Origin: Setophaga petechia
Lineage: Eukaryota > Chordata > Aves > Passeriformes > Parulidae
Direction: 5' to 3'
Length of the DNA stretch: 64,000 nucleotides
Assembly (NCBI GenBank): GCA_024362935.1
Contig: JANCRA010000030.1
Coordinates: 7,918,096-7,982,095 of the forward strand
Both the position numbers and the translations under genes were made by a program. Positions within the stretch are counted from its first letter, which is position 1, and each line of letters starts with the position of its first letter. Below, in pieces: positions 11,671 through 24,612 of the stretch. Under the pieces are notes generated by a model. That model made no database searches and was not told where the DNA came from. It worked only from the letters and a program-made list of their open reading frames with translations.

Positions 11671-11932
11671 CAGCCAGAGCCCTGCTCGTGGACCTTCCCT
11701 CACCCCTGACACTTTCTGCTGCTCCTCCATCACTCACTGCCACCCAGCTGGCAGCCCAGCAGCTCTCCCAGGCTGAGGCAGGGGTTGGCACGGCTCCATC
11801 AGATGGCACAGAGCTGTCTCGTGGCTCCTGCACCACGCTGGGGGATGAACTCATCCTCTGAGTCAGGCCAGGCGGGGCTGGCACGGCTGCCAGAGCTCTG
11901 CAACCATGGTTACAGGCAGGGAGGTGCTGCGA
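11671..11932. other. Spacer between two macro-tandem arrays
   Basis: Unique sequence with no supported feature. Confidence 0.4.
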
Positions 11933-13140
11933 GATCTGGGGCAGGCTGGAATTTTGGCATCCTCGAGAGATGAGGGGGGATCTGCCAGGAAAGGCTCTTC
12001 CTTGGGGTGTTTGACATAGGGAAGGTGTTGGGGTTCAAAATTTGTGAACAGCACCTTTGTGCCCAGCGTAATTTGCTTTTTTAATTCATTTATCCCACTT
12101 AATTTGCTTTTTATATGTATTTATCGCTCTTAATTTGCTTTTTATATTTATTTATTGCTCTTAAACAAGGAAGAAAGGCCCATGAGAGGACTTTTCCTGC
12201 AGGCCATGATCCCACGATTTGGGGCAGGCTGTAATTTTGGTATCCTCGAGAGATGAGCTGGGATCTGCCAGGAAAGGCTCTTCCTCGGGGTGTTTGACAT
12301 AGGGAAGGTGTTGGGGTTCATGGTGACCAAAATCTGTGAACAGCACCTTTGTGCTCAGTATAATTTGCTTTTCTTATTTATTTATCCCTGTTGATTTTCT
12401 TCTTTTATTTATGTGATTTTTAAAATTTATTTATCGCCCTTATCACTCTTAATTGGATTTTTTAAAAATTTATTTATCACCCTTAAACAAGGAAGAACTG
12501 CCCAAGAGAGGACTTTTCCTGCTGGCCATGGGATATTTGGGGCAGGCTGGAATTTTGGCATCCTCGAGAGATGAGGGGGGATCTGCCAGGAAAGGCTCTT
12601 CCTTGGGGTGTTTGACATAGGGAAGGTGTTGGGGTTCATGGTGATCAAAATTTGTGAACAGCACCTCTGTGCCCAGCATAATTTGCTTTTTTAATTCATT
12701 TATCCCACTTAATTTGCTTTTTATATGTATTTATCGCTCTTAATTTGCTTTTTATATTTATTTATTGCTCTTAAACAAGGAAGAAAGGCCCATGAGAGGA
12801 CTTTTCCTGCAGGCCATGATCCCATGATTTGGGGCAAGCTGGAATTTTGTAGAGATGAAGGGGGATCTGTCAGGAAAGGCTCTTCCCTGGAGTGTTTGAC
12901 ATAGGGAAGGTGTTGGGGTTTATGGTGATCAAAATCTGTGAACAGCACCTCTATGGCCAGTATAATTTGCTTTATTTATTTATTTATCTCTCTTAATTTG
13001 CTTTTTTAATTTACTCATCCCTCTTAATTTGCCTTTTTAATTTTTTTATTGCTCCTAATTTGCTGTTTTTATTTATTTATCATCCTTAAACAAGGAAGAA
13101 ATGCCCAAGAGAGGACTTTTCCTGCTGGCCATGGGCTGAG
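11933..13140. repeat. Macro-tandem array: four full copies and one partial copy of a unit of about 300 bp
   Basis: Units begin near 11933, 12216, 12532 and 12826, with a partial tail to 13140. Shared blocks are GGGGCAGGCTGGAATTTTGG, CCTCGAGAGATGAG, GTTTGACATAGGGAAGGTG and AGAGGACTTTTCCTG. Each unit also carries an internal AT-rich sub-array of TTATTTATC and TAATTTGCTTTTT, which varies in length between copies. Confidence 0.92.
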
Positions 13141-14204
13141 GTGGGGAATGACACCCAAATGACCCACTTGGAACCTCGCTGGGCTCAGTGCAGTCACATT
13201 AAACCCATCCCTGAGTGCCACAAACCCCTCTTGGCACAGAGGGTGCAGGGAGCTGCTCCTGGAGGTGCCTGGAGCTGGGAATTCTGTGCCACCAGTTGAT
13301 TCAGCAATGCTGAGCCAGGTCGATAAAGAAGCCAGGCTCCAAAAATGGAATTAAATAATTATTCTCACTTTCTTTGACTGCAAGAAGATCCTATTAGAGC
13401 AAAGAGCCTGGATTACTGGCTGGCTGACATTTTCCTCTGAGCCTGTCTCTAGATTGGATTTAGCTCTTTTATCTCCTAATCCCCAGAGCTTTTTAATGTA
13501 GAAAGTAATGGCATCCAAAGGCAAATTTAATTTTGACAAGTAATCTGACTTCCTCTCCTTTTCTGGAGCTGGCTTTTAATCCTGTTTGCTGTCTGAAGCT
13601 GCATTACATGGATGTATTTCAAATCCTCACCGCTCTGAGATCTTTCAAAGAGGGAGAAAAATCAGGGGAGCTGCAAGCCTGAGAGCAAGGAGCAGCTCCT
13701 TATCAAACATTTCAAACATTTCACTGCTGCTGCTTTTGTTAACCCCTGCCCTACCCCTCAGCTTGGCTCTGTGCTTCCAGCTTTGGCTCTGTTCTAAGGG
13801 CTGGAATCACTCAAGGAATGGGAATTCCAGGGTTGCTCCAGCTCTGCTGTTTGTGTTGGAATTTTGGGGGTGGCCCTCAGGGGACGTCCCTCTGTCACCA
13901 ACACATCCCAGGATGCTGCAGTGGGCATCCAGCAATGCCAAAACACCCCTAAACCCAATTCCCAGGCAAAGGAGGCGTAGTGGAGTTTCAAAGCCAGTGA
14001 AGCCAGCAGAGAAAACAGAATTTTGTGCTGTTATTCCATTTCTCAGGTGCCAGAGGAACAGCAATCAATTGAATTGATCATTAGTATTTCCAACATTCTG
14101 ACACCTCACTGCTGTTGCTCAGGTTCACCCACCCCATGTTTATTTGAAAATCTCAGTTGTAAATAGGATCTTGTCCTCCAAAAAAATCCCTTTTTTATTG
14201 CCTG
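13141..14204. other. Single-copy stretch with a possible conserved non-coding block
   Basis: 13320-13640 is AT-balanced and repeat-free, and contains homeodomain-like TAATT/ATTA cores (AAATAATTATT, AATTTAATTTT). It resembles a conserved non-coding element, but conservation cannot be tested here. No ORF of note. Confidence 0.25.
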
Positions 14205-15060
14205 GGCCTGCTGTCCCAAACAGCAGAACGTCCCTGTCCCTCTGCAGGCCTCAGCTGACTCCAAACACCAAAACCCAAACGTGCAACTGGAAAATGAAAC
14301 ATTTTTCTGCCTCACTCCAGCCTGCTTTAAACAAAAACCTCAGCAGAAGCAGGATTTGGGTGTCAGTGCAGGGATTTGCAAGTGGCAGCCTCAAAACAAG
14401 GAGGAGAACTGGGCAGGGATGGGGAGGGATTGGATTCCTGCAGGGAGGTCAGAGGGAGCTCAGTGGAACAAATGGGGTTTGAGTCCTTGCAGGAAGCAAA
14501 AACTGAGGGAAGAATTAGAAAGCACACTAATTTTAAGCCATAGTTCATGAAATCCTTTCATTTATACAATAGGTAGCCATGAAGTGTCAGGGAGCAGTCC
14601 TCTGAAGTAGGCCAGCCCTCCATGTGCTTGCATGGTTGGGAGAAATGGAGCTAAAAAGCAAATCTGGAAACCAGAGAAATTCCTGATTGCCTGATGGCAC
14701 AGGCAATCACTGATTGCCAGCAAAAGGCAGCTCAGCAGACACCTCCCAGCCTGGAGTGTCCCCCTGCCCTCACACTGCTCATCAAACAGCAGAACGTCCC
14801 TGTCCCTCTGCAGGCCTCAGCTGACTCCAAACACCAAAACCCAAACGTGCAGCTGGAAAATGAAACATTTGTCTGCCTCACTTCAGCCTGCTTTAAACAA
14901 AAACCTCAGCAGAAGCAGGATTTGGGTGTCAGTGCAGGGATTTGCAGATGGCAGCCTCAAAACAAGGAGGAGAAATTGGCAGGGATGGGGAGGGATTGGA
15001 TTCCTACAGTGAGGTCAGAGGGAGCTCAGTGGAACAAATGGGGTTTGCTGTGGGGTTTGT
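14205..15060 (-). repeat. Right arm of the large inverted duplication
   Basis: This is the reverse complement of the unit at 6158-7070. AGCCATAGTTCATGAAATCC at about 14537 mirrors the left arm's GGATTTCATGAACTATGGCT. It holds about 1.5 units in tandem (two copies of GCAGAACGTCCCTGTCCC, near 14223 and 14790). The unit boundary is phased differently from the left arm. Confidence 0.85.
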
Positions 15061-15767
15061 GGTGATGGAGGGATTAGAAAAGTCAAATCACACCCCAGCA
15101 CGTTCCATCAGGCTGCAGAGCAGAGAAAAGTGTACAACAGCTTCAGTTAGCAAGGGCTGGAGCAGTAAAACCCCTGCCCTTTGCAGGTCCTGAGGGATTT
15201 TTCCCCCTCATTCCTAAGTCACCAATCCATCTTGCTCAGGATCTGCCACGGGAAATGGATGGGGATGAAAAGGATCAGCAGAGCTCCAGGGCTGCAGGAG
15301 CAAGGGAAGGACATTGGAGCAGGATTTTTGTTTTCACCTGAACTCTGTGAATCAAACAGAGCTTTCCCAACCTCTTTTTTTCCTATGGACAAGCCAAGCT
15401 TGGCCTTGCCCTTCCTGCATCCCCACCTCAGTGGCCATAAAGTGAGGGGCTTGTGGTGTGGAGTTGATTGGAAGAGGGTGAGAATGAGAAGAATTTAAAA
15501 ATTTAAGATTGAGAAGCTGCTCTGGGGCAGCTGTAACCACCCCAAACTCACTGGCCAGGCCAACATCTCCATCATGGCCCAGTGGTTTGGGGTCTGTCAC
15601 TGCTCTGTCCCTCTTTGGTCACCCCAAAAAGAAGGGAAAAGCTGCACCCACAGAGATGCTGTGCCCTGGAGTAGGGAATTCACTGGGAATCACAGCCAGT
15701 TGAGCCAAAATGGGAATCAAGGCCCTAAATCCCCTATTTAGGCACCCTCATTTCTCAGCTCCCACCT
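15061..15767. other. Single-copy intergenic stretch
   Basis: Nothing recognised. Confidence 0.4.
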
Positions 15768-15915
15768 CCAGATTTCAGCTGGACAGGTCAGGCCAAGCTC
15801 CTGCAGAGGACCAGGACCAAGCAGTGAGAACCAAGGCTCCTGGATGAAATGGATAGGAAATATAAATATTTCACATGAGCAGGGATGAAAACCAGAGCAA
15901 AATCCCCCAAATCCC
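15768..15915. repeat. Dispersed duplicate, copy 1
   Basis: CAGATTTCAGCTGGACAGGT through AAATATAAATATTTCACATG matches 17069-17205 in the same orientation. A 9-bp insertion (CAGGACCAA) is present here only. Confidence 0.88.
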
Positions 15916-16787
15916 AATCCCAGGCTCCTCCAGGACCAGCAAAAAGGGAATTCCCAGAAAAAGGGAATGCACTTGGCAGCAGCTGCCTGGTACACAGGGC
16001 TCTGCATATTTGGGTTGGTGACAGTGATGAGCTCTGGAAATGTGTCTGGTCAGGAGATGAGGAGCAGCTGAGCCCCAGCACCATGTAAGCCTCATTTCCT
16101 TCACAAGGCACATCAGCCATGCATGAAATACTGTCACGCTTTCCCCCCCAGATGAGTGATTCCAGCCAGGGGAAGCAAACCCAGCTCCTCCATAAATGAT
16201 CTAAACAATGCCCTGCTGGCAGTGAGGAGAGGAGGGAGAGCACTGTCCCAGTGTTGCTGGGTGGGATTTGTGGGTTTTTTTCCCTTGTTTTGGATCCCTG
16301 TCCCTCAGAGCTCAGGTGATGTGAGCTCGTGGTGGGGGTGACGTTTCCATCCGGCTCACGTGTGGAGCCTGGGGATGATTCACCTCAATTCCAAACCCCT
16401 TTTGTCACAATCAGCCCAGCCTCCAGCTTTTAGAACTGTTTTTACAAAGCTTCTCCAAGTGTTCTTTGGTACAGAACCAAACTCTCTCCCTGTGGGATGT
16501 GTTCATCCCTGAGGGTCCCTGACTGTGAGTGTTGGGAGGGACAGAGCTGAGGAGCCCCCCATAAATGCAAAAAATCAGTGCTTTTCTTTTTGCTTACAGC
16601 ATTTAAAACCTGAAACAGTCCAAGCCAGATTGAGAAATAACCCATTTGTTTATCTGCAATAAATGAGGGTCATTCTAAACTGTTTATTTTTGATCTCACT
16701 TGCTTTATCAAAACACAATGCTCTTGAAACACCTCGGTGTGTGATATCCCAGGGGAAACTGCAGAGAGGGACATCATGAGGGTGTTC
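15916..16787. other. Single-copy intergenic stretch
   Basis: Nothing that I can support. Confidence 0.4.
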
Positions 16788-16944
16788 CTCTTTCCTGGGA
16801 GGGTGAGGAGGCCCAGAGCAGCTCTGGCTGCCCCTGGATCCCTGGAAGTGTCCAAGGCCAGGCTGGATGGGGTTTGGAGCACCCTGGGCCAGTGGGACAT
16901 GTCTTGAAGGTCCCTTCCAACCCAAACCATTCCATAATTGCATT
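16788..16944 (+). mobile_element. CR1-type LINE, truncated 3' end
   Basis: The run GGCTGCCCCTGGATCCCTGG, AAGGCCAGGCTGGATGGGG and AGGTCCCTTCCAACCCAAAC, then CATTCCATAATT, is the typical 3' tail of avian CR1 retrotransposons. Only the last 150 or so bases remain and there is no reverse transcriptase. The 5' edge is approximate. Confidence 0.88.
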
Positions 16945-17068
16945 AATTCAGTAAAGATGGCTCAGGAAAATGAGAACTGGGGTGACAAATGTGCCTTACA
17001 CCTCCTGGTTTGTATTTTCAGGGCATGAGGCTGGGTTAGGATTTTGAGCCATCTGCAGGAAACACAGA

Positions 17069-17205
17069 TTTCAGCTGGACAGGTCAGGCCAAGCTCCTGC
17101 AGAGAACAAGCAGTGAGAACCAAGGCTCCTGGATTAAATGGAGAGGAAATATAAATATTTCACATGAACAGCAATGAAAACCAGGGAATAACCCCCCAAA
17201 TCATT
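17069..17205. repeat. Dispersed duplicate, copy 2
   Basis: Same-orientation partner of 15768-15915. The pair lies 1.3 kb apart with the CR1 fragment between them. Confidence 0.88.
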
Positions 17206-18528
17206 CCTGATCCAGGAATTGTTTACCTTCAATGCTTATGGATTAGCAGCAGGGGCTTATCCTAGGGCAGGACAGGAGATTCCTGGGCAGGGGTTGGATC
17301 CTGCTCTGGTTGGGATATCTGACACTTCCCCAGCTGATAAATAACCCCTGCAGGGACCCAGACCCAGCCAGCCCCCGTGCCTGCAGGGGAAAGGAGCTCA
17401 CCCAGGCATGGAATGGCAAAGGCAGGAACTCTTCAGAGCAGGGCTGTGAAAAGCAGAGGCCGCTGCCTCTCGGGACAGATGGAGAGGAAAGGGAGACAGC
17501 AGGAAAAACCCACAGCTCCAGCCAAGCCATATGTCCAGCTACCCAACCTCCTTCCCTTTGATATTAACACAATAACAGCACGTTCTGAGGAGCTGAGAAA
17601 GCCTCCCAGGGCTGGGATTTCATCCTGGGAACACCAAGAAATGTCCCTGTGCATTTGGGAGCCAGTGACAGCCAGCAGAGCCTGTCCCCATCACCCCAAC
17701 CCTGCAGGGAGCACTCACAGCAACCTGGCTCTCTCTCCCACCTTCTTCTTGCTTCTTTTATTTCTTATTTAATAACTAAAAATATTCCTGTGAGTGCCTC
17801 CAAAGGCAGCCTGAGTCCGGGCTTTACGAATTTCCACGGGAATCTCTTGGGAGCAGCCAGAGCCTCTGCAGAAGCAATATTTGGATGGGAACCTTATGTC
17901 CCCCAAGCTGGCGAGTGCCAGCACTGACACACATTTCCTTGTAGCTGCAAAGCTCTCTGGAGAAAGGCTGGAAAGTCCCTGCTGCCTTCTCCTGCTTCTC
18001 CCCCCTCTGTTCTTTAACAACTGGCTGGGATTTACACGGCTCATTAATGCAATGGCAACGCTGCCACAGCCTTTCCCAAACAAGCCAGGAGCTCCACATT
18101 TGACCTGGGCCTTGTGCTCGCTGCAGATGCCCCAGAGGATTTGAAAAACAGTGATTTGAAGTGATTGCCTTGGATAAGGACATTACTCAGTGCAAACACA
18201 ACTGGATGCCAGCGTTTAATTTTTAAAAAAACACACGGCTGCTGCAGTGCCTGTGAGGCAGTGAAAACAACAGTTTAGCTCCCTTGGTGGCCTTAGCTCT
18301 TCATTGTCCCCGAGGACAGGGAAGGGAACCAGGCCCTGTGTCAGACTGGAGAGGTTTTGGCAGGTGGTGTCAGAATTCAGGACATCCTTCTGTCTGTCCT
18401 GGATTGCCCAAACCCCTGCCAAGGGGCTCAGAGACCTGGCACAGAGCCCAAGACGTTTGTGGGTTTGATTGTGACCCATGGAGCAAATTACCAACCTTAG
18501 ATGAAGATCTGCAAGGCACAGTTGAAGT
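17206..18528. other. Single-copy intergenic stretch
   Basis: No gene recognised on either strand. Confidence 0.45.
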
Positions 18529-19056
18529 AGAATGGTGGTGAATTTATCACAGAGTGAAAAATAGATTTTTGGAGGTTTTAGAATGGAGGTTCAGGAATGA
18601 TAGTGAATTTATCACAGAGTGAAAAATACATTTTTGGGGTTTTTAGAATGGGGGTCCAGGAATGATAGTGAATTTATCATGGCGTGAAAAAATAGATTTT
18701 GGGGTTTTCAGAATGGAGGTTCAGGAATGATAGTGAATTTATCACGGGGTGAAAAATAGATTTTTGGGGTTTCTAGAAGGGGGGTTCAGGAATGATAGTG
18801 AATTTATCATGGCGTGAAAAAATAGATTTTTGGGGTTTTTAGAATGGGGATTCAGGAATGATAGTGAACTTATCACAGAGTGAAAAATACATTTTTGGAG
18901 TTTTTAGAATGAGGATTCAGGAATAATAGTGAATTAATCATGGGGTGAAAAATAGATTTTTTGGGGTTTTAGAATGGGGATTCAGGAATGATAGTGAATT
19001 TATCATGGGGTGAAAAATAGATTTTTTTTGGTTTTTAGAATGGGGGTTCAGGGGGC
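18529..19056. repeat. Minisatellite, unit about 62 bp
   Basis: About eight units with ATAGTGAATTTATCA, GGTGAAAAATAGATTTTTGG, GTTTTTAGAATG and GGGTTCAGGA. Confidence 0.93.
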
Positions 19057-19135
19057 AAGATGGAGGAATCTGGGCGTGTCCAGCCTTTCTCCTTCTTCTT
19101 CTTCTTGGCCTCCATCTTCTGCTGTGATGTTGGCA

Positions 19136-19298
19136 TTTTAGATTGGTTTAGAGTAGAAATTCACTGCCTAACACAGGTGATGGGTATTGGGAAGTAATTG
19201 TAAACATTGTACACGTAATTTTAGATTGGTTTAGAGTAGAAGCTCACTGTCTAACACAGGTGATAGGTATTGGAAATAATTGCAAATATTGTACACAG
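19136..19298. repeat. Two-copy tandem duplication, unit about 80 bp
   Basis: TTTTAGATTGGTTTAGAGTA to TTGTACACGTAA is followed by a second copy with a few substitutions. Confidence 0.9.
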
Positions 19299-22200
19299 AG
19301 TTTTTAGTGTAAAGATATAACACCACCCAGGGGGCAGGCAGAGTGCCTCTGTCTGTCCTGCTGAGCAGACCTCAGCTGGACAGGAGAAAGATTTTTATAG
19401 ATAAGAACTTTAAAAGAAAATAGGTTCCACCTATTCAGGAGCTTTCTTTGCCTTTTTCACCCCAAATGAGAGCTGGACCCCAACAATTTGAATCCCCCAA
19501 AAGCCAGGACAGATTTCTTTGCATCTTACAGCTCCTCCCACATTAATCCTTCTCACACCCCCTAAATCCTGTAGTGACCCACGCAGCTCTTCCCATCTGG
19601 GCATTTCCCAGTTATCTCCACACAAAGCCCATCATTCCAGTTTGTTTTTCTGGCTCCCATCATTCCAGTTTGTTTTTCTGGCTCCCCAGGCTGCAGGAAC
19701 CATCCCTGGCTGCTTTGGCAGGCAGGAGTTTCCTGGGGAAGCAAGGACAAGCAGCAGCCTTGCCTCTGTGCCAGCTCCACCCCCAGGAACCCTGGCACCA
19801 TCCAAACTGGAGAGGGATTTTGAGGTTATTTCCTTTTTAAAAAACCCTCATGGGACTGGATTGAAAGGCCCAAGTGAAGGCTCCCTGAGCACCCAAAGGT
19901 GCAGCCTGGTTGTGCTCACCAAGGGATTTTCAGCCTGAGCTTGGGATGGCAAAAAGCTTCTCTGAGGAAGAGGAAAGATAATGCATCCATGAGGAAATGA
20001 GATGGGAAGAGTGGAGCAGCTGTCCCTGCTTCCCCTGGAGCTGTCAGCACTCCTGGGGGATGTAAACAGGGGGAGAAAGGCAGATCCTGGTGGGTCTCCA
20101 CAGGGAGCAAGCTTGGGATTGTCCCCAGCAGCTTTTGGCTGCTCTGAAAGGCAGCTCTGAACCCATTGCAAAGGGCTGCAGACACTGGAACACTTCTAAA
20201 ACAGCCCAGTGGATTATTAATTGCAATATTGGATCTTCCTCCTTTTCCAGCAGGTTCCCAGCAGTGGGCACACAGCCAGCTTGGCTGTGGGTTTGTTTAT
20301 TTTCCAGCTAATGGAGCAGCAGGAGCAGTTCCAGAGCAGGAAACTGGGAATATCAGGGAAGTGCTGTCCAGTTCTCACAGATAATTTGTGACAGGCACCT
20401 GGTAGGCAGTCGTTAGTGCTGTAATTAATCCAGCTCTGTGGCACAGGAGCAGCAAATCATGGAAAAGCTCATCAGCAGGAAAGCCCTAAAAGCACATTTG
20501 CCCCGTGGATTATCCCTGGCAGCTGGCTGGATGGGAAAGATGGAGAGAGGGCAGAACAAAACGCACAAAAATTCAGCTGCAAAGCGAGGGCTGGAGGTGG
20601 CATCACCGTCTGGTGTCCCTGAGTTCAGAGTGTGACAGCCCAAATGGAGCCACCAGCATTTGTCACCAGCCCCACCAAGCTGTGAGCAGCTCTGGAGCCT
20701 TGCTCATCCCTGCCTGGTGACACACAGGCTCCAGATAAAGCAGGAGCTGCCAAAATCCCACCGCTCACACCTGCAGCCCCAGCCCTGCCACGTCCTCTGG
20801 GAGGAAAAACAACAAAAATCTGGAGGGGGGGAAAAAAAGGGAGAGCAGGAATAGGCCAATTGTGAACTAAAATGGGTTTTTAAATCCACAGGTTTTGCCT
20901 TTTCCTGTAGTTTGGATGGGATTTCAGCAGGTGCCACCTTTGTGGGGTCTGCAGGGCAGCCCTTGCCTTGCACCAGCTCCTCCCTTTCATCTCCTCGCCT
21001 CCCTCTTATTTTTAAATATGCAAATACATCAGAGGAGCCTTTCAAATTGCTGACTGCAAATAGATCTGAAGGGCTTCTGAGAGCTTCTGAGAGGCTCCTG
21101 CCTTGCCCTAAGCAAATAAACACCCCAAATCCATGGATGTCACCGTGGGTCTGTGAGTCCAGCCTTGGCTCCCAACAGCTCCTTTGTCCTCCCTGCCCAG
21201 ATTGTGGGGAATTTTCTGGGTTGCAGGGAAGGGAGGTTCCCCCTTTTTATCCCTGTTCAGGATAGGATCAGCCCCATTTCAGACTGGGTTTTGAGGAGGA
21301 AAGGTTGGGATGATGAGAGGAGGGAACGCGAGGCTTTAACTCGACAGCACCAAGCGTGAGTCATAATTCTCCCAAAAAAATGGAACAAACAACAACTCCA
21401 CGCCAGCTGGGAAGCACAGGGGCTCTGAGAATCTCTGATTGGCTCTGATTGAAGCATTCAACAGCACCAGGGCTGCTGGAAAATCCTGAATGAAGGAGCT
21501 GAGGCCCGGGTTTGGCTGAGCACAACAGGCTGAGCCTTACCCAGCACTGTAGTGGGACAAATCCACAGCAGCAGAACTGGCTGGAGGAATCCCCCAAGCC
21601 AAGTGATTCCTGTTATTCCTGATATTTCATTTTTCTCTGCATTCACCAGCTCAGCCAGCTTTTGTTCATTTATCCCAGTGCTGTTTCTCACTGTGCTTTA
21701 GATGCTGGAAAATCGAGGCTCAGGGGGAATTTGTGCCTTGGGAATCCCAGCCCTGTGCTCAGCCTTGCCCACCCCTCCTCTCCCTGCCTGAAGTCCCTAT
21801 TTATGGCACTCTGTTTACCACTAGAAACCTTAAAAGTGCTAAATGCTTGCAAGGTTTCAGCTCAGATTTGATCCCCAGGTGCCCTGTGGTGTACAGTTAA
21901 ATAAGGCTGGTTTATGTATGCTGCACCCTAAATCTAAAGGTCAAGGGTTTGGTGGCCATAAATATTCAAACCTCACAGGCTGGGTCTTTTCAACCTCCTT
22001 TTAAATATTTATGACAGTGCTTCCGTGGCTGCAGGAGAATGTTATAATAGTATTAAGAGGGAGAAAAAAAAGCCCTTCTCCATCTAAAAGCTCAGCGTGA
22101 GCCATTTTCATATATTATGCATCGCTAAGTGCTGTTTATGGCCGGCTTTGGCACCGGATCCCGGCAGAGTTCACGGAGCTGGGGCTGGGCAGGGCTCGGG

Positions 22201-22786
22201 GTGTTGGCACCAGCCTGGGGTGGGCACAGCTGAGCTCCAGCAGGACCCTCCTGTCCTGCCACAGAGCCCCAGAAATCTCCCCTAAACTCTGCCCCGAGCT
22301 CTGGGGAGCCCTGGGGTGACGATGCCACCGTGGCTGTCCCCAAGCAGGCACCAAGCTGCAGTTTGTGCCAGCTGAGGGGTGGTGGCTGCTGCCCCTTCTC
22401 CACCAGGATTTTTGGCTGTGGAGCATCAGGGGAGTGCAGTCAGCATCAGCTGCAGGAATTCTGCAGGAATTCTGCTCCCAGCATTGTTCCAGCCCAGCTG
22501 TGCCCTGCTGGCTCCTGGCACAGCTCTGCTGATGCCCTGGAACTCAGCTGGGAGCGGGCAGAGCCAGGGCTCAGACACAGATCTGTCAGGAAAATTAACC
22601 CACAATTTTATGTGGATTTTGTGGTTGATGTCCAAAAAGGAGACAGAGGAGCCCTTTTACTTTATTCCAATAAAAGGAGAAGCCATGGGGCATCCCCTGG
22701 GATCTCTCCAATTTTTGGAGGACACAGTCTCCCTTTTTATCCCAATTTCCCAACCACACTTCCCTTCTCTCTTTCCCCATTTCTGA
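19299..22786. other. Mostly single-copy intergenic stretch
   Basis: Contains a 29-bp direct duplication at about 19628-19684 (CATCATTCCAGTTTG core). 21900-22150 is repeat-free with CATAAATATTCAAA and CATATATTATGCAT and may be a conserved non-coding block. No exons recognised. Confidence 0.4.
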
Positions 22787-23175
22787 GGTACTTGAGAGGT
22801 TCAGACTTCCCAGAACACCTGACACCAGAGATTTCCCTCTAATGTACAACCCTCCCTTTTAATTTTTAATTTTTACAGAATTTAGGGGGTTTTCCCCATT
22901 GGCTGAGGTATTTGAAAGGTTCAGACTTCCCAGAACACCTGATACCAGAGATTTCCCTCTAATGTACAACCCATTCTTTTAATTTTTAATTCTAATGGAA
23001 TTTAGGTTTTTTTCTTCTCCGTTGTTTCTTTCATTGTTCAGTGTCTAATTTCATTTATCAGCAAACCTCAAGTTTATTTGTAAAAACAAATATCTTTTCA
23101 TCAATCAGTGGAATCTTTCCCATTGTTTCTTTTACTTCCCAGTGCTGGTTTTATCTTTATTTTACCAGCAGACCC
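22787..23175. repeat. Diverged tandem duplications
   Basis: GGTTCAGACTTCCCAGAACA through TAATGTACAACCC occurs twice (about 22799 and 22919). It is followed by two diverged copies of a block with TTTCTTT, ATTTTACCAGCA-like and AAAACAAAT motifs (23020-23175). Confidence 0.75.
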
Positions 23176-24060
23176 AGAGCTTGTTTGGAAAGACAAATCC
23201 ACCTTTCCTCTCAGATCCCAGGGCTGGGATTCCCTGGGAGCAGCAGCACTGGAGTCAGTGGGATGAGCTGGGAAGCAGAGGATGAGCCACAGGGAGATCA
23301 GCAAAGCTGAAATCCCCTCTAGACTTTAATCAGCTCCTAATTACAACTGAGATGGGCTTTTGTCCTTGGGTAGAGCAGAATTCAGCCTGGCTGATTTTTG
23401 GTGCTTCCTACCCTTATCTGGTTCATTTCCAGCAGTGGTTTAGGGGAAAGTGCTGGGTCAGCTCAGTTTCTCCAGACTCATGAACTTGTATTGTAAATTA
23501 ATCTCCCACATGGAGTCATTTGGGGAGGGAAAAAAAATCTCAATTTTCCCCCATTCCATTGAAACAGAGCCTGGAGCTCTGAAAAAAAAATAAAAAAAAT
23601 AAAAATAGGAGAATGATGGCCAAGCAAATGGACACCCAGCATCCATGGGCATGCATCCAGAGGGGGATGTCACAGGCTTCATTTCCTTGGGAAATCAGGT
23701 TTCAAATGAAGGCTAATCAGAGTTTAAAAACCCTGCAGCTCCCCCAGCACAAACGGTGCTTGATGTACTCGGTATTTTACATCCTCAACAGCAAAGCAGC
23801 ATCTGCTCCATAAAATGAAATGTGTGTGTCACCATATGCAGGCAGCATAATGTGGGCTCAAATTAAATAAAAACATTTCGGGGTATATGGTCCAATGTGC
23901 AATCTGGGCCCTGGGAAAGGCTGAGATTGACTCCAGAGTTCTCAGCAGGTGGCTGAAAACTGAACCCACAGCAGGGCAAACTTGGGGTTTTATCAACAGA
24001 AGCTGCTCCCTGCACTTTCCTTCCTTTGAGCCAGTAGCACTCCTGGAAATTCAGGGATTA
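23176..24060. other. Single-copy intergenic stretch
   Basis: A short A-rich run at 23582-23606. Nothing else that I can support. Confidence 0.4.
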
Positions 24061-24612
24061 TTGGTCATAATTTAATTTTATTTTAATTTATTTTATTTTT
24101 ATTTTATTTTATTTTAATTTATTTTGTTTTATTTTTATTTTATTTTATTTTATTTTATTTTTTAAATTTTATTTTATTTTAATTTTATTTTATTTTATTT
24201 TATTTTTATTTTATTTTTATTTTATTTTATTTTATTTTATTTTTATTTTATTTTAATTTTATTTTATTTTATTTTCTATTTTATTTTATTTTATTTTAAT
24301 TTTTATTTATTTCATTTTATTTCGTTTTAAATTTTTTTTATTTTATTTTATTTATTTTATTTTATTTTATTTTATTTTATTTTATTTTTTAAATTTTATT
24401 TTATTTTAATTTAATTTAATTTAATTTTATTTTATTTTATTTTTTATTTTATTTTATTTTATTTTTTATTTTATTTTATTTTCTATTTTATTTTATTTTC
24501 TATTTTATTTTATTTTAATTTTTATTTATTTTATTTTATTTCGTTTTAATTTTTTTTTATTTTAATTTAATTTATTTTATTTTAATTTATTTTATTTTAT
24601 TTTTATTTTATT
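24061..24612. repeat. (ATTTT)n pentanucleotide array of about 550 bp
   Basis: TTTTA/ATTTT units with scattered TTTAAATT, TTCTA and TTCGTTTTA interruptions, so higher-order copying has occurred. This is the opposite-strand motif of the array at 8941-9113. Confidence 0.95.
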
